The position numbers and the translations under genes are program-made. DNA of 64,000 bases from assembly GCA_020726505.1 (NCBI GenBank), contig JAHLEZ010000007.1, forward strand, positions 1,488,001 through 1,552,000, in the 5' to 3' direction. The notes under the pieces were generated by a model. It did no database searches, was not told where the DNA came from, and saw only the letters and a list, made by a program, of their open reading frames with translations. This DNA comes from Leptodontidium sp. MPI-SDFR-AT-0119. Taxonomy: Eukaryota > Ascomycota > Leotiomycetes > Helotiales > Leptodontidiaceae. Numbering within the stretch: the stretch's first letter is position 1; the number at the start of each line of letters is the position of its first letter. This document shows, in pieces, positions 18,793 to 30,608 of this stretch.

Positions 18793-21741
18793 ATGCCAAC
18801 AACTCTCCCTGTGCCCTCCAAAGGTGCATTGCGAGCCCTCCGCAAACTCGCTCTCGGAACATCATGCACAATCGCACTCGGGGCAGGTCTGCTGACGGAG
18901 GACCGCCGTCGTCGAATCCATTCTGCTAGGGAGGTCCATGAGAACGCTAAGAGGCTGAAATCGTCGAGGAAATATCACAGTGCGGGCACTACATCGCTGG
19001 AAGCCTTGGAGGGTCAAGCTCAACGGTACCGCGATGAGGCATTCTGGCTCCCCAGCAATGTGTTGAAGAGCACAGCATCTGTGGCTCTAAGCCCTACTGC
19101 CACAGCGGATCCTCCCAAATTCGAAGCGCCGGTGGAAAAGGAGGAATTAGCCAAACCTTCAGAAGTTCCGAAATATACACCATCGCAGATGAAAACCACC
19201 AGAATAGCGGTCCAGAATGTTCCTAGATCTTGGGAATTTCGAAATACTGGTGTGGTGGAATACCGACAGTCTCACATTCGCCAGCTGAAGATTGCATCCG
19301 ATGTGACTATGCTTCTGGAACAAGACTCACCAGACGTCGAGCGAGCTGTTCAACTGTTTTTTGAAGCTTTGGAGGAAAGGTTATCAGTTGACAAGTCTGG
19401 CCTGGCACAAGAGCTGATTCAAGCCTCCGCGAGACTCTCAGAAGATTGTCAACGACTGTCAATGTTTACCACCTCGTCGAGGATTCTGGACATCATTTTG
19501 AGCTATGGGCTTGTTGCCGAAGAAAACTTCAATACATTTCAGCCACTCAAGATCATCCAAGCACTGGTCTTGAAAGAAGGCATCACAGACTACTCCTTGT
19601 TGGATCCCGAACTATTGCAGAAGGCCTGCTCGATATACCTGACGAAGTTCAAAGAGAAACCAAAATCTATGTCTGTGGAAATGCGCTCAATCGGAGGGAA
19701 ACTTTGTCAAGCGACTTGTTTGCAAGGCCTGTTTGACCTGACTTTTGCCCTATTTTCTCGACTTGAGAATTGTCGAGCTGGCAAGCCACCCATAGCTGTG
19801 GATTACCTTATCAAGGCTACCCATGGCAAAGGGCATCACAAGAAAATATTGCGGCATTTTCAGAAACTCTACACCCAGACAAGTCCCGATCAGGTACAAT
19901 TTTTCCAAGTGACGGGTCTGGTCATCGACTCGATGCTTATCCTTGGAAGGCTTGATGATGCTGAGAAAGTTTTGGTTACCGCTAGTCAGATGGCCGAGAC
20001 AGGAGGGTTGGATACTTCAACAACTTGGTTCCTTCGTGTCCTCGGCGACGAATACAGAACGCACCGAGACCTTGTACGGCTTCAGGGTCGGTTTCGACGG
20101 CTCCAGCCACTCTTTTCACACACCCGTCACCCGCAGGCGCTTTACGGTGCAATGATCCAATATTGTATTGAGGCTCGTGATGAAGAGCTTGCCACATCGT
20201 ACTACAGTGAGCTTCGAGAATTGAACGATCGTCGCCCAAACGACTTGCGTATCTACGGTCACTTTGCACTTGGAAAGGCCTATCGGGGAGATTGGGACGG
20301 CGTCAAAGAGGACTTCCACGAAATGAAGCAAGCTGTTCCTGAGGATGACGGGGTCTACAGTGCCATGTTTACTCCTATACTCAAGGAATTCACCAAATCG
20401 CACTCTGTTGATGAAATAGAAGATTTCATACAATACTTCATCGTCAACTTCCACTTGAAAACGACAACTCACATCTTGAATGCCATGATTGATGTGTATT
20501 CGAAAGCACACGAAGTGGATGCCATCACCCGCTGGGTCTTCTATGCCACTACAGATGGATGTGCAGTCGATTCAAAAACGTTTAACGCCATACTGAGGAA
20601 CTGTGTCTCTATTTTTCAGTTCACATTCGATGAAACTTATCGATTGTATTGCCTGGCTCGAAATCTTGGGGCAGATCTCGTCAACAACGATTCGCTCAAT
20701 ATCCTGCGAGGTGTTGCCGTGTCTCGTTCTCCAAATGAAAACACAAGAATCGAGAGGCTACAGCGTCTCAAGAATCACGATGACTGGGTCGAAGTCTCAG
20801 GCAGTAATGAGGTTTACCGAGCGATGACCATAACTTCTGCAGAAAAGAACGACATCGCAGTTCTGAAAATTTACAAAGATGCTGGGCGTGATCATGTCTG
20901 GCTTCAACCTAAGCACCTGGATCTTGCCGTCCGAGCAAGTTTGCGACTTCATGGAGAGAATGTCGCTGAGGCTGCACGACTTATACGAGACGCCCAAGGA
21001 AACGGCATCGATGTCATCAATGCCGTTGCATCCGTCTTCGTTCATCAGATATCAGATTTGTATCAAGACGGTAGCGATATGGAGCGTCTCGCCGAGCTAG
21101 CTGAACGAACAATGTCTTCCTTCGAGGCAAATGGACTGAAGGTCTCTCAGAAAGCCATAACGCACACAGCAAGTCTTCTGCAGAGGCGCGGCAAATTCCG
21201 CATGGCAATTGATCTTTGGGATTCGATGTCTCGCCGCTTGAATATTCCCACGTCGAAGTTCGACCTAGCCACCCTCACGACTCTTTTGCAGGCGTACATA
21301 CAGTTGAAAGACGGGAATGGTATTCGTTGGGTCATCAGCGTCCTCTCGGTCAACAAGTTATCACCAGATAGTCAGCTCAAAGGGACTTTGAAAGAGGCTC
21401 GGAGGGAGGCCGGCAAGCGATTGGAGCAAAACCCGTACTCCGAAAGGCTTCATGAGTGGTGGGATATTCTGAACGAGGCTCACGAAGAAGTCAAGGAAAT
21501 GCGACGGCAAGCGTTACTTACCAAGGAGCAAGTCACATTCAAGGTGATTAAGATTATGGAAACCGCCATCGAGGACCAGGCGCGGAAAGAACGCACAGGG
21601 AATGGAGACGACCTGAAAGAACAAGGACAACAAGATGGGTTGGAGAGTAGCTATAATTCCCAGGCAGAAGGTCATTGGATGGAGCTCGATGTTGAGTCTT
21701 CTCCAGTCTCAAAACGGCTTGTTGGTGCTATTGGAGGATGA
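18793..21741 (+). CDS. Pentatricopeptide repeat (PPR)-like mitochondrial protein
   Basis: Single-exon gene of 982 aa. The N-terminus (MPTTLPVPSKGALRALRKLA) is basic and Ser/Thr rich without acidic residues, which fits a mitochondrial presequence. The body is almost wholly helical with repeated pairs of helices resembling PPR units, for example THILNAMIDVYSKAHEVDAI, SKTFNAILRNCVSIFQFT and DLATLTTLLQAYIQLKDGNG. Such proteins bind organellar RNA and act in mitochondrial mRNA stability or translation. I cannot name the orthologue; Neurospora CYA-5-type proteins are similar in size and layout. It lies between two other mitochondrial genes on the same strand. Confidence 0.75.
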   Translation: MPTTLPVPSKGALRALRKLALGTSCTIALGAGLLTEDRRRRIHSAREVHENAKRLKSSRKYHSAGTTSLEALEGQAQRYRDEAFWLPSNVLKSTASVALSPTATADPPKFEAPVEKEELAKPSEVPKYTPSQMKTTRIAVQNVPRSWEFRNTGVVEYRQSHIRQLKIASDVTMLLEQDSPDVERAVQLFFEALEERLSVDKSGLAQELIQASARLSEDCQRLSMFTTSSRILDIILSYGLVAEENFNTFQPLKIIQALVLKEGITDYSLLDPELLQKACSIYLTKFKEKPKSMSVEMRSIGGKLCQATCLQGLFDLTFALFSRLENCRAGKPPIAVDYLIKATHGKGHHKKILRHFQKLYTQTSPDQVQFFQVTGLVIDSMLILGRLDDAEKVLVTASQMAETGGLDTSTTWFLRVLGDEYRTHRDLVRLQGRFRRLQPLFSHTRHPQALYGAMIQYCIEARDEELATSYYSELRELNDRRPNDLRIYGHFALGKAYRGDWDGVKEDFHEMKQAVPEDDGVYSAMFTPILKEFTKSHSVDEIEDFIQYFIVNFHLKTTTHILNAMIDVYSKAHEVDAITRWVFYATTDGCAVDSKTFNAILRNCVSIFQFTFDETYRLYCLARNLGADLVNNDSLNILRGVAVSRSPNENTRIERLQRLKNHDDWVEVSGSNEVYRAMTITSAEKNDIAVLKIYKDAGRDHVWLQPKHLDLAVRASLRLHGENVAEAARLIRDAQGNGIDVINAVASVFVHQISDLYQDGSDMERLAELAERTMSSFEANGLKVSQKAITHTASLLQRRGKFRMAIDLWDSMSRRLNIPTSKFDLATLTTLLQAYIQLKDGNGIRWVISVLSVNKLSPDSQLKGTLKEARREAGKRLEQNPYSERLHEWWDILNEAHEEVKEMRRQALLTKEQVTFKVIKIMETAIEDQARKERTGNGDDLKEQGQQDGLESSYNSQAEGHWMELDVESSPVSKRLVGAIGG

Positions 21742-21892
21742 TGTGATGAGTATTAAATTTGTACATATGATGTATATAACATGTGCGTATTCAATGGGGA
21801 TTTTCTTCTGTGTCCACAACTCGATTGGTCCCTGTGAGATTATCAAGAGCTGGAAGAGAGAGCCTCCTGCAGTAGAGATTTATGAATTGACT

Positions 21893-22131
21893 TCGAGGCT
21901 AGCCAAATTCGTCCCTGGTGAAGTGATCACTACTCAGATACCTAGGTAGCCTTCGCTCTCCTTACTACTTAAATACATCCATGAATAAGAGATTGTCTAA
22001 AGTCGCTAAATCAGTTTAGAACATTAACATTAAGGAAAAGCCCAGCTCGGGTTTAAGTAAGACTTAGTTTTGATATTTTAAAGTGAATTATATAAGTGAA
22101 AGTAACTCGCTTCAACGGAGACGAATTTGCC
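21893..22131. repeat. Dispersed 239-bp repeat, copy 2
   Basis: Second copy of the element at 2488-2726, in the same orientation and about 19 kb away. It lies in the 3' flank of the PPR gene. Its left end (GGCTAGCCAAATTCGTC) and right end (GACGAATTTGCC) are inverted relative to each other. It keeps more C and G than copy 1 at the variable sites and may be closer to the original sequence. Confidence 0.8.
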
Positions 22132-22462
22132 TTGATGAATGACATCAGTCAGTAGAGCCTGCAGAGCTTTAAGGCTACTCCCACGGGCTTTGGAAGAGAA
22201 TTATCGGTTCAACTGCTCACAAGTGATGGAATGACAAATACTATATGTCAAATAATCAAATATCTACAACAATATTTTTTAGGTGTCAATATGTAATACA
22301 ACGTGAGGAATGCAAGGTTGCCCGCGCTAGAGTTTCCAAACTTTGGTGGGGCCTTCCTTACTTGTTCGCGTGCTTATATTTACATGAAGTTTAAAATCAA
22401 CAAAACGAACATAATTGACTTTGTCATTTGAACAATCCACTATCGATGGAACCAGAGTCGTA

Positions 22463-24503
22463 ATGTCGATAGTTGCTGAGTATGGCTGTCGTTTGCCCCA
22501 TTCTGGACAGCCACTAATTTCTTCACAGCCAGGTTCGTCGCGTTGACAGCGCGCTGGATGGAGTTTTACACCTGGTACCGCGCCCAACCAACGACTTCTT
22601 CGCAGAGCAGAGCCACGTCATATCATCTTCTCCTCGAATAGCGGAACTGCAGAGCATAGTGAAGGCTCTGTCGACGACGTCCTCCTCCAGCCCACTTTTA
22701 TCCTCATGGCGAATTTCCCAGCTTCTCGAACGGGCAGCTCTTTCCGAGTTCGTGGCGGAGGACGAGCAGGATCCGGTCACAAGTAAATATGAGGCTGAAT
22801 TGGAATGGCTGCTCGTGAGCAAAGCTACGGTGCAGACCTATGGCTTGTTGATGAGTACGCTGCTGGAGCAGACGATTCCTCTCAATGACGACATCTGGTA
22901 TTGGGACGAGGTGCTGGGATCATACACATATTCAAGCCTGTACACAGTACAGACATCACCACTGAGATTATGGGCATGGTCGAAGGATATCTACAGCGAC
23001 ACGTTAGCTCGATTGGAAAGGGTTAGAGAATCGCCTGGGGATGCCATATCTGCGAGAGAGCTTGGGACAAGCTTGACGGATCAATGGAAGCAATTCTACG
23101 GGCTTGTCAAAGAGAGTATAAGGGAGAGCTCTGTTGCGCATATTCAACAGCAGGTTCTCTCTCCTATTGCCCTTTGCCGTTCCCAAGCTAGGCACAATCA
23201 AGCGCGGTTGCGGCGATTACGGGAGATGGGAGCAAGCGGCTTGGGCATGCTGATGGATGAAGGGATGAACTTTGATGTCAGTGATGATAGCACTGATGTG
23301 GCCAAGACGGAGGAGAGCGATATGCAAGAGTGGAAGTTTGTTGTGGAGAGAAGTGTGGCCTTGATGGATACTGTTTTACGGAACGTCACAACCCTCGACA
23401 CCGGCATCTCTGAATTTGAGGATAATGTCTTTGCGACTGTTGACGATGACCCGGAAATCACAACTCGAGAAACTACCCCAACGGAAGTTGCCAGACCCTC
23501 AAAGCTTGGTATGCGTCTTCAGCATATTCTCGAGATTCACGTACCTAACCACATTGCTTCCTCACAAACACTCGCGGCTAAGTATGGCCGTCCATCAAGA
23601 ATAATTCGATATTGGCTACCCGCGACTGCTCTACTTCTGTCTTCAACAACTATCCTTAGAATTTTTGTGAATAGAAAGGCAGAAATCGCTGCTTGGATTA
23701 GAGATCTCGGTGCAACAACACGAGATTTCTGGCTAAACTGGGTCGTTGAGCCCACAAAGAAGGTTATTGGCACAATACGCCATGACAAAGATAGCGAGGT
23801 TGCGATCATGAGCAAGGAAAGTCTCAAGGGTGACAGAGAAAGCCTGGAACGTATGGTGGTCGATTTCGCAATCGATAACCCTCAAAGCTCGACTGGGGAG
23901 GTATCTCTCAGTGAGACCCAGATCGCAGATATCCGAGCCAAGGTCAAGGAAGGAGATCTCACACCAGTTCTTAGAGCCTATGAGAAAGACTTACGGAAGC
24001 CGTTCGTCGGTACAGTTCGTGGTGACCTCGTACGCACTCTCTTGATCCAGGTTCAGAAGACCAAAGTGGACGTTGAGGTGGCTCTAAGTGGCATCGATGC
24101 ACTGCTCAAGAGTCAGGAACTTGTGTTTGGATTTGTCGGTCTCACCCCAGGCATACTGGTTTGCTTTGCCACTTTCCGTTACCTTGGAGGTGTGTTTGGA
24201 AGCAGGAGAGGATTCAAGCAAGGCCAAAAGGCTAGACAGACCGTCAGAGTTCTTCGCAACATCGACCGCATCCTCACATTGGCTACTCCAACGCACAACA
24301 ACTTGCTATCATACAAAGATCACGGTCTGCTCCTGTGCGAGGTTCATGTACTTCGGCAACGGGCTCATAGGTTGTTCCCTAACGACGTCGAGAGGGAGTT
24401 TCTGGAAGATCTCTCGGATCTTGGAAACATCAACAGCGGTATTGGACAGCAGTTGAGGGTCCTGGAGCGCATCCGATGGGGTTATGCGAAATGGCTGAGG
24501 TGA
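22463..24503 (+). CDS. NCA2: NCA2 family mitochondrial protein (nuclear control of ATPase)
   Basis: Mitochondrial membrane protein; in yeast NCA2 affects expression of the mitochondrially encoded ATP synthase subunits 6 and 8. The main exon, 22529-24503, has no usable ATG at its 5' end. A 17-nt first exon at 22463-22479 (ATGTCGATAGTTGCTGA), a 49-nt intron with donor GTATGG, branch CTAAT and acceptor TTCACAG, and the main exon give the N-terminus MSIVADQVRRVDSALDGV, which matches the family. The product is 663 aa. Conserved blocks include DDIWYWDEVLGSYTYSSLYT, TSPLRLWAWSKDIY and, near the C-terminus, NIDRIL. Hydrophobic segments lie at YWLPATALLLSSTTIL and FGFVGLTPGILVCF. Confidence 0.9.
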
Positions 24504-25098
24504 AACGGAATTATAGAAAATATACAAATACAGAGAACAATGTAAATATTTCAGGACAAGGTTACACATGCTACCCATTGCACGACCTGATTCTTCCGAA
24601 GAATTGCCCATTCCACTTCTACAGATCCCAATAACAGCTAAGAGCCCTGAATTTCTCCTACCGAAAGTCAATATTCTGAAACCCGAGTATTTTTTGTCGC
24701 GTGAATCCCATCCAATATACTGCCGTTGATGTTTCCTTCCCGTTTTGGCGAGCGATGCAGAGCCGCTACGGAACCTCCTACCCAAAGACCACCACCACTC
24801 CTAGACCGCAGCCCACCAATATCACGACCGCACCACCCCCTTGACGTTCGCAGGAGACATAGTAAGGACCTGAATCGAGTCCTCCTACCTCTCTACATCC
24901 AGTGCCACCTGAATCAAGGATCCAGCTTCGAACCCTTACCGCGCATCGTCATCACCCTCGCCGCACCGCCTCCCAGGCTTCTTTCAACATCAGCGACTCC
25001 CCGCGCTGCCCTGCTACCCCACAGAACCCTGATATCTAACGGTCTACGCTCATACAAACACTTCCTTTTACCTTGAACACTACGCGATCAACTCCGAC
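24504..25098. other. Intergenic, includes SEC4 leader
   Basis: 595 bp between NCA2 and the Rab gene. From about 24780 the sequence is C/CT-rich (CCACCACCACTCC, CTCCTACCTCTC), typical of a fungal promoter and long leader. No other gene is seen. Confidence 0.45.
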
Positions 25099-25825
25099 AT
25101 GGCTGGGACGCGTAATTATGACTTCCTGGTACGCCTTGCCCGGACTGTTGTTGGAGGACACCTGGATGCTAACATGCTCTACAGATCAAGCTGTTGCTGA
25201 TCGGTGACTCTGGAGTCGGGAAATCATGCTGTCTGCTCCGATTCAGTGAAGACTCCTTCACGCCTTCCTTCATCACTACAATCGGTATCGACTTTAAGAT
25301 CAGGACGATCGAGTTGGATGGAAAGAGGGTCAAGCTGCAGATCTGGGATACGGCGGGACAGGAGAGATTCAGGACCATCACGACCGCTTATTACAGAGGT
25401 GCCATGGGAATATTACTGGTCTATGATGTTACCGATGAGCGTTCCTTCAACAGTATGAACCCCGCTTCCCCTAGTTGTGGAGATAGATCTAACAGATGCT
25501 TCCAGATATCCGAACCTGGTTCTCGAACGTTGAGCAGCATGCCACTGAAGGTGTTAACAAGATCCTTATCGGAAACAAGTGTGATTGGGAAGACAGACGT
25601 GTGGTTTCTACAGAGAGAGGACAACAGTTGGCAGACGAGCTCGGCATCCCGTTCCTTGAGGTCTCGGCAAAGAGCAACATCAACGTCGAGAAGGCTTTCT
25701 ACAGTTTGGCGGCAGATATCAAGAAGAGAATCATCGACACGGCGAAAACAGATCAATCGACGAGCCAAGGCGTGGATGTTGGAGCGCAGGGAAGCGGAAG
25801 TGGATTGGGGGGCAAGTGCTGCTAG
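25099..25825 (+). CDS. SEC4: Rab GTPase, Sec4/Rab8 type
   Basis: Small GTPase that directs secretory vesicles to the plasma membrane and hyphal tip. Exons 25099-25128, 25185-25452 and 25506-25825 join to 205 aa (DFL|IKLLLIG and SFN|NIRTW). All nucleotide-binding motifs are intact: GDSGVGKS, the effector region [26 protein letters not shown] and the SAKS loop. The C-terminus GGKCC carries two cysteines for geranylgeranylation. The effector-region sequence and the N-terminus [10 protein letters not shown] mark the Sec4/Rab8 class rather than Rab1. Reading on unspliced at 25453 gives a spurious longer frame that loses the G4 and G5 motifs. Confidence 0.95.
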
Positions 25826-26022
25826 ATAATGGTCGAATGGGAGGGCATGCGTTTTGTTTGTTAAGAACAGATTATGGGCGGAGTTTGGTCGTATCATATG
25901 GTATTACAAATTGAAGGCATCTTTTTGCCTATCCAGTTGAGGTTTTGAGGTCACAGAGGAGTGAGGCAGGCAGTGGATTAATGGGACAGTACTGTATATG
26001 TGAAAGTCAATTGAGCCTTGTA

Positions 26023-27629
26023 TTACCACAAGATCTCTGCATTAACTATAGGGGGAGCATCATCCCCCGGCTGTGGTGACCGTCTGGAGGGAAATGGCCT
26101 GCGGTGCCACTCTCTGGCAAATCTTCGAGCCTCATTCGAGTCCTTGAAAGATACAGTGTATCTCGCTGGCCCACGATAGCGAGACACAACATCCTCCCCA
26201 GATGAAGATCCTTTGGTGTTGAGCTGTACAATCGCTTCGTCTCTTGCACCAACTAGCTTCCAATGTAGATTCCGACGTTTGCCATCATCCATAATCGCAT
26301 TTTCCAGCTCGTGGGGCTTGATATGGCCTCGATCGGTGCTAATCAGGACAATATTCTGTGACTTGCTCTGCCTTGCAACCAGAGGTGCTGGACCTCCTGC
26401 ATCTATCATCCACTGCAATCCTTTGCTATAAGGAGGCTTGAGTAACCTAAGTGACAGCTTGCCACCAACTGGGACCAGCGTAAAGTTTCGCTTCACTGCT
26501 TCTAAGTCTTCTCCTTCCCTAGAACGGGCACTAGGCCGTGCGAAGTACTCACTCGACGTGGTGAGTGCTAGGAGCCGTAGGGTTTTGTCTAGGTATAGTC
26601 GTGCAGCTGCAAGGCTCGAGAAGAGGAGGAAGTACTGGCCGAGAGGTTCGAGTGTGATATTGTCGCGGGCAGGAATAACTGCTGCATGTTAGCAGAACAC
26701 CCCACAGTCTGGCATCCAGAAAGCATACCTTTGAGGATACCGCTGGTCCAGCTTTCCAAATGGTTTCCCTTTGGCCCAACTCGGTAGAAATCGCTCTCTT
26801 CCAACGTCTTGCTGCATCCTTGCAACACAAGCACACTGGCTCTCCTCCTACTCGCCCTGGACTCGTCCTCATTCTGCTTCTCCGGCTGAATCGTTCGATC
26901 CTGAACTGTGCGAGGTCTACTCTTCAATCCTGGAATCGTCTGGTATTTCCACTTGCTTTGTTCGCGTGCTTCTTCATGCCTTCTTTCCTGGACCTCTAGT
27001 TTCCCCGTGTCCACGGTCCAGTTGAACGCTGGCAACTTCTCCAATCTCTCTCTCGCCTTCTTCTCCCTCGTCTTACGTGCCAGTGCCTCTTCTGGAAATA
27101 ACTCTTCGAACAATGATAATGGCTCTGCGTTGGGTAGAGTTTCCTGATTCGTGGATCGTGTCCCAACCTTCTCCTCTGGTGGGGGATCTTTCGTCACTTC
27201 CCCCTTCTCATCCCCCAACACATCTATTGGAATGTACAGCGTGGAGTGGTTCTGTTGGCCAATTGAACCCTTTCGGATATTGCCATTGACGCTTTTTTCG
27301 TCCTGTTTCGTGTGATCGGATTTGTGAACTCGATGCTGGAGTTGACGCTTGTCTGGATGCTGTTGTGTTGGCTGACGTGAATTGAGATTCGTCTCGACCT
27401 CGACGTCGATCGGCTTGAGACTAGAACTCTGGATATTACGTGTCAAAATACGAGCTCTCTTGGTTGGGGACGGTTGCTTTGGAGGCTTGGGACCGGGTTC
27501 ATCGTTGTCATTGTCCAAGTTGGCCTTCGTGGAATCGGATTTGTGAGCCCGTTGTGCCGCTTGGGCTAATTGTCTCGCGCTCCATGCTGGCAACAGGAAC
27601 TGCGGAGGCAGCAATCGCGTCGACAGCAT
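26023..27629 (-). CDS. Conserved-type protein of unknown function, probably mitochondrial
   Basis: Two exons, 26729-27629 and 26023-26678, join at AAAG|TT to read GILKVIPARDNITLEPLGQ; the product is 518 aa. I do not recognise the family. The N-terminus MLSTRLLPPQFLLPAWSARQ is basic and amphipathic, consistent with a mitochondrial targeting sequence. Residues ~30-150 are low complexity and probably disordered, rich in Lys, Gln and Asn. The second half seems folded: YFLLFSSLAAARLYLDKTLR, then VGGKLSLRLLKPPYSKGLQ, ending with a basic region (REWHRRPFPSRRSPQP). It shares a 232-bp divergent promoter with AFG2. The exon join preserves phase and both halves are coding-like. Confidence 0.6.
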
Positions 27630-27861
27630 CAATATTCACCAATGGCACGTTGTTGGCGGACCTATGTGGTACTGAAGTTGAACAATTTTTGTGTTCCTGG
27701 ACAAGCTCCAAAGAGCTTCAACTCGGCTCGGCTTAGCGATGGAACGGGAGCGAACGAGAACGAGGTTCCTGCAAGGCTGCACAAAATTATTTTCTGGACG
27801 AACTTTTATTATTCCAACCACCACCAACGATGCGAATTAATTTCAAGTCCACCAACTCAGC
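27630..27861. promoter_or_regulatory. Compact divergent promoter, unknown mitochondrial protein / AFG2
   Basis: Only 232 bp separate the two start codons, so the genes share a promoter region and may be co-regulated. I see no definite motif beyond a short AT-rich core near 27783-27840. Confidence 0.4.
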
Positions 27862-30258
27862 ATGTCGAATATCCAGGATACGCAGAAGACCTTGGAGGTC
27901 AAGATACGACCCTTTGCAAACCAGAACTTCAAAGACCGCCCCGATCAGAATGGAGTATCACGTGTATATCTTGCAAGCACAGCGCTCTCTGAGCTGAATC
28001 TCAAGCCTGGGATGCTTTGCCAGATTTGGAAGAAAGATGAACAGGAGAGGAAAGAGGCCGTTGCTTGGCTTACTACGGAGAAGAGCACCAACAAGAAAGT
28101 CATACACATGTCGAAGACTTTTCAAGATGTGTGTGACTTTAAACTTTCAGACGATTTGTTCCTATGTGCTGCTGGTACTGTGGGTGTAGCAGGATCTATC
28201 TTCTTCAGAGATATTACTTCTCAGGAGTCTGGCGAGATTCCAGAAATCAGTGAAGAAGATAGACCTCACTGGGAATGGTTTCTTCGGGAGAGTCTGGGTA
28301 AGTTTTTCGTACATTTGTATCTCAGTTTCAACTTCATTACGCTTTATAAAGAAATATTTGCCACTCTTTATGGAGTATTTTCACATTTTAGAATTTTCAA
28401 ATCTTGTACATGGCTAACCATTTGTAGGTCGTGCGGAGATAATCTTCCCTGGTATGATGTTTAAGAATATCTCTCTCAGAGGACCTAAACGAGATTTCAT
28501 TGTTGATTTTATCAACGGTAAACCAACCGGTCTGGGCAAATACGACTCAAACACATCCGCCAAGATATCAAGCCGAGTCGGGGGCCTTGCTCAAGCCGAA
28601 GTCAACGGCCCTTTGGCGCGTCTCGAAGTCGTCGACATTGCAGGTATTGATCAAGCACTCAAGAAACTCAACCGCTTCCTGAGCAATTTTGATCGGCAAT
28701 TCAAGTTCACTTGGGCACAGAGATCATGTGCTGTACTGCTGCATGGCGGTCATGGAACGGGAAAGACGTATCTTCTGAACAAGATACTCAGTACGGGCTG
28801 GAGTAAGAATGTTCTCCGTCTTGACAGTGATGCAAAGCTCTCGAATGTGCGGTCGACTTTCAGAGATGCCAAGCTCAGCCAACCGAGTATCATCATTATT
28901 GATGACCTTGACTCTCTGGTATCGAAAGAGGATGCTATGTCTGCAAGCATTGCGAAAGCTATCGGTGAAGAACTCGACGTCCTTGCGCAGAGCCATACAG
29001 GAACGTCATTGCCCCGAGTCCTTGTCATCGCCACCTCCTTGAATTCGAGCAACATCCCTATGTCTCTCAAGAAGAGAGGAAGATTCCGGACGGAGATTTC
29101 ACTGCCAATACCAGATGTAGCTGCACGAAAGGCGATATTAAAGTCACTCGAGCCACCAATTCATCCAGATACCCGAGAAGAGACACTCAACAAGCTTGGT
29201 GATCGGACACATGCGTACACAGCAGAGGATTTGGTAGCTCTATTAGACGCTGCATGCGAATTGGCAGAAGAGAAAGCCGAGACGGTTGCGTCGGAAAACG
29301 CAGATGGTTTCTATCTCGCACAGGAAGACATCGAGCAAGCTCTACTCTTGGTCCGACCAACAGCTATGCACGACATTACCCTCCAACCACCGAGTGTCCG
29401 TTGGGACGAAATCGGAGGTCAGGACAGCGTGAAGAATGCTCTTCGCCGTGCCGTTGAGACTCCTCTACTCGTAAGTACCCTCTCCTAGTTTAAGCTCAAT
29501 GACAATCTACTAACCATGCCCAGAATCCCGAACGCATGAAGCGAGTTGGTGCCTCGCCTAAAAAGGGGCTCCTCCTCTACGGTCCGCCAGGATGCTCCAA
29601 GACCCTGAGTGCGCAAGCCATGGCCACCGAAGTTGGATTCAATTTCTTCGCAGTCAAAGGAGCTGAGTTGCTCAACATGTATGTTGGCGAGTCCGAGCGA
29701 GCAGTCCGCGATGTATTCGCGAGAGCACGAGCTGCTAGTCCCAGTATAATTTTCTTCGACGAGATTGAATCTATAGGCAGCAAGCGGAGTGGAAGGAATA
29801 ATGGTGTCAATGTCCTCACTACGTTGTTGAATGAAATGGACGGCATTGAGACATTGAAAGGCGTCACTGTCCTTGCTGCTACGAACCAACCTCAAGCTCT
29901 CGACCTCGCTTTACTTCGCCCTGGAAGATTCGACAAGCTCCTCTACGTCGCACCACCCGATCTCGAAGGCCGAAAGGAGATTCTCAGAGTCAGACAGCGG
30001 ACGATGGATATGGCAGATGATGTTGACATTTCTAGACTTGCAGAGCTGACAGATGGCTATTCTGGTGCAGAGTTGGTTGGGATCTGCCAAACTGCCTGTG
30101 ATGACGTGATTGAGAAGTGCGAGAAGACCGGAGAGGAGTTGCAGGTTCATATGGATGACTTTTTGAATGCCATTAAGTTGGTTAAGAAGCAGATCACGCC
30201 GAAGCTTATTGAAGGATATGAGAGGTGGGCGGCTGGCGCGAGAGGGGATACGGATTAG
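27862..30258 (+). CDS. AFG2: AAA ATPase AFG2/Drg1, ribosome biogenesis factor
   Basis: Type II AAA ATPase of the Cdc48 family that releases Rlp24 and other factors from cytoplasmic pre-60S particles. Exons 27862-28297, 28428-29470 and 29524-30258 join in phase to 737 aa. After an N-terminal double-psi-barrel-like domain, the first ATPase domain has Walker A GGHGTGKT and a Walker B-like IIIIDDLDSL, where the usual Glu is Asp. The second domain has GPPGCSKT, the Ser variant typical of Afg2, Walker B IIFFDEIESI and arginine fingers in LLRPGRFDKLLYV. The first domain therefore may bind ATP but hydrolyse it poorly. The first intron (130 nt) is long for this window. Confidence 0.9.
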
Positions 30259-30608
30259 ATGAGGTGCTGTCTGTTTATGATACTCAGAGATTTCCAACTC
30301 AAGATATTAGAATTCAAAGAGGAATTTGGAATTCGGTACTGGTTCGAATGAGACTGCTCTTTGAGGTTTTGAGACATTGATCGACTAGACTAACATTTAG
30401 AGCGCAAGCCCCTCGTGAATGGGAGTGGCAGTGTAGGTGCTGGCTCATGAGTTGGATGGATACCCGTGCCAAGCCGACCCAAATAAGAAGACTGTTTGTT
30501 GTTATGGCCTGTAACCGAGCCTCGAAGTATTTTTGGTCTGTGGAATTTAGTGCATACATTTAACCACCCAGAAGACTCAAATTATACACTGGCAAATACA
30601 TTGGCTTG
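30259..30608. other. Convergent intergenic region AFG2 / ALG5
   Basis: 350 bp between two genes that point at each other, so it should contain both terminators. No gene or RNA seen. Confidence 0.45.

Noticed and set aside
25194..25829. Longer open frame through the SEC4 second intron
   Set aside because: Reading through destroys the NKCD and SAKS motifs and the CC terminus; the spliced model is canonical.
28298..28427. Open frame reading through the first AFG2 intron
   Set aside because: GTAAGT donor, CTAAC branch and TAG acceptor are good, and splicing restores the family sequence.
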